A DNA stretch of 64,000 bases from a candidate division KSB3 bacterium (GTDB taxonomy: Bacteria; Moduliflexota; Moduliflexia; Moduliflexales; Moduliflexaceae): contig PDSJ01000022.1 in assembly GCA_002748425.1 (NCBI GenBank), positions 45,759 through 109,758 of the forward strand, given 5' to 3'. This document shows, piece after piece, positions 61,104 through 64,000 of this stretch. Position 1 is the stretch's first letter. The number at the start of each line of letters is the position of its first letter. Made by a program: the position numbers and the translations under genes. The notes beneath the pieces were generated by a model, which was not told the DNA's origin, did not search any database, and saw only the letters and a list, made by a program, of their open reading frames with translations.

Positions 61104-62375
61104 TCACGCCCGAAGCTGTTTGATGCGATTGAAATCCAGGGTCGCAAAATAGTCATCGATCGTTTCGGCCCGTCGGATTTCCAGGACCTCGCCATTCTCC
61201 CGCAGCAGGAGTTCTGCAGACCGCAGTTTGCCATTATAATTAAAGCCCATCGCGTGACCGTGAGCGCCGGTGTCGTGAATCGCCAGAATATCGCCGATTT
61301 CGATCTCCGGGAGTCTGCGGTCAATGGCAAATTTATCGTTATTCTCGCAGAGGGATCCGGTCACATCATAGACGTTTGTCAGCGGATGCTCCTGTTTGTT
61401 CACCACTGTGATATGGTGATATGCGCCATAGAGGGCAGGACGCATCAAATCTGCCATGCAGGCATCCAGCCCCACGTAGGTTTTATAAATGTGTTTCATG
61501 TGCAGGACTTTTGAAATCAGGCAGCCGTAAGGTCCGGTGATCATGCGGCCGGATTCCATGAAAATCTTCATCGGCGCCAGCCCGTTTGCCGTGATCTTTT
61601 CTTCATAGGCTCGATGTATTCCTTCACTCACGAACTCCAGGTCCACGGCGTCCTGATCCGGTCGGTAGGGAATGCCGATGCCGCCGCTCAAGTTGACGAA
61701 TTCGGTTCTGATGCCTAGCCTGCGATACAGCTCGATCGCCAGATCAAAGAGCATGATGGCAGAATCGATGAAATATTGCGAGTTCAGTTCATTGGAATTA
61801 ATGAAGCTGTGCAGGCCGAAACGTTCGACACCACGATCCCGAACGAGTGTATATGCTTCAAAAATTTGTTCAAAGGTCAGGCCGTACTTGGCATCTTCCG
61901 GATTTCCCATGATGATCGAACCGCCAGTGCGCTGCTTCCCGGGGTTATAGCGAAACGAGAGGACGTTTGGAAGCCCGACGCAATATTTTTCGACAAAATC
62001 GATGTGGCTGATGTCATCCAGGTTGATAATTGCACCGAGTGCCTTGGCTTTCACAAATTCCTGCGCCGGGGTGTCGTTGGAGGAGAACATGATTTCTTCC
62101 CCGATAATCCCGGATTTTTCGGAAAGAATCAGCTCTGGCAGCGAACTGCAATCAGTGCCAAAACCTTCTTCCGCCAATATGCTCAGGAGAAACGGGTTCG
62201 GTGTCGCTTTGACGGCAAAATATTCCTTAAAGCCGTTATTCCAGGCAAAGGCTCTGAGTAAACGCCGCGCATTCTCCCGTATTGCGTGTTCATCGTATAT
62301 ATGAAAAGGCGTCGGGTGCTTTTTGATAATCTCTTGCAAGTGCTCGTATGAAAAGGGTAAATTTTTTTCTGCCAT
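61104..62375 (-). CDS. lysA: Diaminopimelate decarboxylase
   Basis: 423 residues, a fold III PLP decarboxylase. The PLP lysine is in EYFAVKATPNPFLL, the catalytic-site stretch FGTDCSSLPEL follows, then LSFRYNPGKQR, FGLHSFINSNE, FVNLSGGIGIPY, MESGRMITGPYG and DVTGSLCENNDKFAIDR (the Cys of the second subunit site). It forms lysine from meso-diaminopimelate. The sequence is somewhat divergent from typical LysA, with a large NDTPAQEFVKAKALGA variation. It lies convergent to dapB and upstream of nothing else on its strand except the DapF-like gene beyond a 160-base gap. Confidence 0.9.
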   Translation of the reverse strand: MAEKNLPFSYEHLQEIIKKHPTPFHIYDEHAIRENARRLLRAFAWNNGFKEYFAVKATPNPFLLSILAEEGFGTDCSSLPELILSEKSGIIGEEIMFSSNDTPAQEFVKAKALGAIINLDDISHIDFVEKYCVGLPNVLSFRYNPGKQRTGGSIIMGNPEDAKYGLTFEQIFEAYTLVRDRGVERFGLHSFINSNELNSQYFIDSAIMLFDLAIELYRRLGIRTEFVNLSGGIGIPYRPDQDAVDLEFVSEGIHRAYEEKITANGLAPMKIFMESGRMITGPYGCLISKVLHMKHIYKTYVGLDACMADLMRPALYGAYHHITVVNKQEHPLTNVYDVTGSLCENNDKFAIDRRLPEIEIGDILAIHDTGAHGHAMGFNYNGKLRSAELLLRENGEVLEIRRAETIDDYFATLDFNRIKQLRA

Positions 62376-62535
62376 AATCCGCTGAAATCTGAGCCACAGA
62401 ACACACGGAAAGATTCCTGGGACCGTTCAGGAGCCTGAAAATGCCGCTTTCGCTGTCACGGTATCCTGCTTGTCGAACGATCCCTGTAACAAGGAAAGGA
62501 GTCTTGTTTTCTTTGAATCCTGTCGCTCTCCTGAA

Positions 62536-63384
62536 TTAGATCAGACTCTGTTCAAAGACTTCGTTGTCGACCGTCCCCTCGTACACTTTGGCAACAGGGC
62601 CAGTCATCGTGATAAAAAAATTATCGTGAATCGAAATCTGAAGTGTTCCGCCCGGCATGTGGACTGAAATTTCGGAATCACAGAAGCCAAGCTTGTTGGC
62701 GACTGCTGCGGCTGCGCTGCTGCTGCTGCCTGAAGCCAGCGTATAGCCGGCTCCGCGCTCCCAGATTTCAATCTGAATGTTCTTCCGATCCTGAATCTTC
62801 ATAAACTGGACGTTTGTTTTGTTGGGAAAACGCGAATCGGTCTCAATGAAGGGCCCCCATTTGCAGGCGTCTTGAGCGGAAATCGTATCGCATAGCACGA
62901 CGCAGTGCGGATTTCCGATTGTGGCAGCGCAAAAGCTCAGTGTTAGGCCGTCGACGTCAAGTGATTCGTTCAAGACCTCACGCAACGGACCTTTGACCGG
63001 AATGTCGCTGCTCTTGAAGCTGACATGTCCCATATCGACTGTTGCCATTTTGCCGTCGGCAAACACGTGGGATTTAACCTGGCCTCCCAGCGTCTCGATG
63101 CTAAAAGCTTCAGTGCCGACAAGCTTTTGGTCCCAGAGATACCGAGAAAAAATTCGCAGCCCATTACCGCTTTTTTCTGCTTCGCTGCCGTCGGGATTTA
63201 AGATGCGCAGCCTGAAGTCGCATGTTTTCGATTCAAAAGGGCCCAGTAAAATTCCGTCTGAACCCGGGCCATAATTACGGTGGCAGATCGCTTTGATCGC
63301 CTGTTCATCCAAATTCCGTTCAAGGTCTGCCGGATTGATGACGATATAATCATTTCCCAGACCATGATATTTGACAAATTTCAT
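62536..63384 (-). CDS. DapF-family epimerase-like protein with both catalytic Cys replaced by Ser
   Basis: 282 residues from ATG 63384; the long frame to 63558 has no homology. The DapF fold is unmistakable: MKFVKYHGLGNDYIVINP, ILNPDGSEAEKSGNGLRIF, TIGNPHCVVLCD, IEIWERGAGYTLASGSSSS and MTGPVAKVYEGTV. Normal DapF has MCGNG and ACGTG, where the two Cys act as acid and base. Here they are KSGNG (Ser 72) and ASGSS (Ser 218). Neither codon is TGA. The protein may be an altered racemase, a dehydratase-like enzyme or inactive. Its place beside lysA, and dapA-dapB, makes diaminopimelate the natural guess. Confidence 0.85.
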   Translation of the reverse strand: MKFVKYHGLGNDYIVINPADLERNLDEQAIKAICHRNYGPGSDGILLGPFESKTCDFRLRILNPDGSEAEKSGNGLRIFSRYLWDQKLVGTEAFSIETLGGQVKSHVFADGKMATVDMGHVSFKSSDIPVKGPLREVLNESLDVDGLTLSFCAATIGNPHCVVLCDTISAQDACKWGPFIETDSRFPNKTNVQFMKIQDRKNIQIEIWERGAGYTLASGSSSSAAAAVANKLGFCDSEISVHMPGGTLQISIHDNFFITMTGPVAKVYEGTVDNEVFEQSLI

Positions 63385-63576
63385 CTCGAATGTCCTTTTT
63401 AATTCACAGGAGGGCGCACAGCCTCTCTCATCTTGTCTTGGCATATTGCAGCTTATAACCCTGTTGCGTGAGGAGACGATACGCAACAACGTTCTTGAAG
63501 AGTCAAGAAAAAAGTGTAAAACGTCGGGAGAGAAATTTAAAGGCGTTGTTGAATCCAAGACGACTTGATTCTCAAT

Positions 63577-64000
63577 TCAGAGGAGCTCTTGCTTTGCTCT
63601 GGTGGAATTTTCAGGCCCCGGCGTTTGCATCGGGTGGTTCGCAACGCAAGCGATCAACATATCTTCACCGTCATAGAGGCAGCCATAATGGGGTCGCAGC
63701 GCCACGTTCTGGCCAACCGTCCAAGGCGTATGCGAATGGGTTCTCACTTTTAGCGCCGGCGCTTCCTCGGCCTGTACATGTAACTCGGTAAACTCGCCCT
63801 GGAACAGGACATCAATGATGGTTCCGATGCCAAGCGTGCGGGTCGGTGCCTCCAGGGAAAAATCCTCCGGACGAATCATGACCGTACAGGCCTTTTTTCG
63901 TTGGGCAGCATCAATGGTTTTTTCCAGATTGGGAAAGAGCGTCATGGCCAGCTGAAAATCGATGAAATTGGCTTCACCGACAAAATGGGCGGTCTGCCTG
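63577..64000 (-). CDS. ABC transporter ATPase, C-terminal part (5' end outside window)
   Basis: The frame is open to the window edge and gives about 140 residues of a MalK/PotA-type ATPase after its nucleotide-binding domain. HFVGEANFIDFQLA (the typical FIGEANF junction) is followed by a TOBE_2 domain with VMIRPEDFSL, TIIDVLFQGEFTELHVQ and LRPHYGCLYDGED. The Walker motifs are beyond the edge. PotA/FbpC-like ATPases for polyamines, iron or phosphonates have this tail. It might also serve the ATPase-less sugar importer at 53.7-56.8 kb, but nothing proves this. Confidence 0.8.
   Translation of the reverse strand, partial: RQTAHFVGEANFIDFQLAMTLFPNLEKTIDAAQRKKACTVMIRPEDFSLEAPTRTLGIGTIIDVLFQGEFTELHVQAEEAPALKVRTHSHTPWTVGQNVALRPHYGCLYDGEDMLIACVANHPMQTPGPENSTRAKQELL

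Noticed and set aside
1..64000. tRNA, rRNA or CRISPR structures
   Set aside because: I saw no cloverleaf-like gene, no rRNA-like conserved stretch and no regularly spaced direct repeats in the window; short tRNA genes could be missed by eye.

Overview
This 64 kb window looks like a chromosomal segment of a Gram-negative bacterium. It has a periplasmic-type sugar-binding protein, a long YidC with a large N-terminal region, a MshEN/PilB pilus locus and a meso-diaminopimelate lysine pathway. Base composition is moderate over most of the window. Molybdopterin genes, an Rrf2 regulator with clustered cysteines, a probable selenoprotein and phenylacetate-CoA ligase beside an ACT protein suggest an anaerobic or facultative lifestyle. 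No rRNA, tRNA or CRISPR array is seen, so I do not assign a phylum; an uncultured lineage is only a guess.

Layout: 1-1.1 kb, decayed right end of an IS481-like element. 1.5-4.2 kb, an AAA/TPR/formylglycine-generating-enzyme-like fusion. 4.2-10.2 kb, the conserved rpmH-rnpA-yidD-yidC-jag-mnmE-rsmG block behind a strong sigma70-type promoter. 10.3-11.5 kb, a bactofilin and an Rrf2 regulator. 11.6-18.2 kb, a molybdenum-cofactor operon (xdhC, moaA and three consecutive moeA-family genes, the middle one fused to a binding-protein-like domain). 18.2-22.7 kb (minus), a pilus locus with a PilX-like protein, a PilB-type ATPase carrying a zinc-ribbon tail and a stand-alone tandem-MshEN protein. 23-29.6 kb, an alpha/beta hydrolase, a second-type EF-G, a membrane protein with two L7/L12-like repeats, a ComEA-like protein and a short ComEC without nuclease domain. 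29.65-31.36 kb, an AT-rich insert with two unknown membrane proteins that has the architecture of a mobile integron gene cassette ending in an attC-like site. 31.7-36.4 kb, an RNA methyltransferase, an unknown membrane/secreted pair and a wrecked DUF262 gene. 36.4-38.3 kb, ACT protein and phenylacetate-CoA ligase. 38.6-44.3 kb, xseA-xseB-ispA-dxs and two small enzymes.

44.4-57.7 kb is the most unusual part: an amino-sugar region. On the minus strand lie a GlmM-type phosphohexomutase, a catalytically dead-looking paralogue of it, and a fusion of a RapZ-like P-loop domain with tandem GlmS-type SIS domains. Divergently, from an operator-bearing promoter region, lie a ROK/ASKHA-like kinase, a PIG-L deacetylase, a NagB-like protein, a second PIG-L deacetylase, a binding-protein-dependent sugar transporter (no ATPase) and a glycerophosphodiester phosphodiesterase. 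Together they suggest uptake and catabolism of an N-acetylated amino-sugar conjugate, perhaps a phosphodiester, linked to a RapZ/GlmS/GlmM-like regulatory set. That pathway is inference.

57.8-58.9 kb holds a two-domain thioredoxin-fold protein whose second CxxC is UxxC (in-frame TGA, probable selenocysteine), next to an OsmC-like protein. 59.2-63.4 kb holds dapA-dapB and, convergently, lysA and a DapF-family protein in which both catalytic cysteines are serine. The window ends inside an ABC-transporter ATPase gene.
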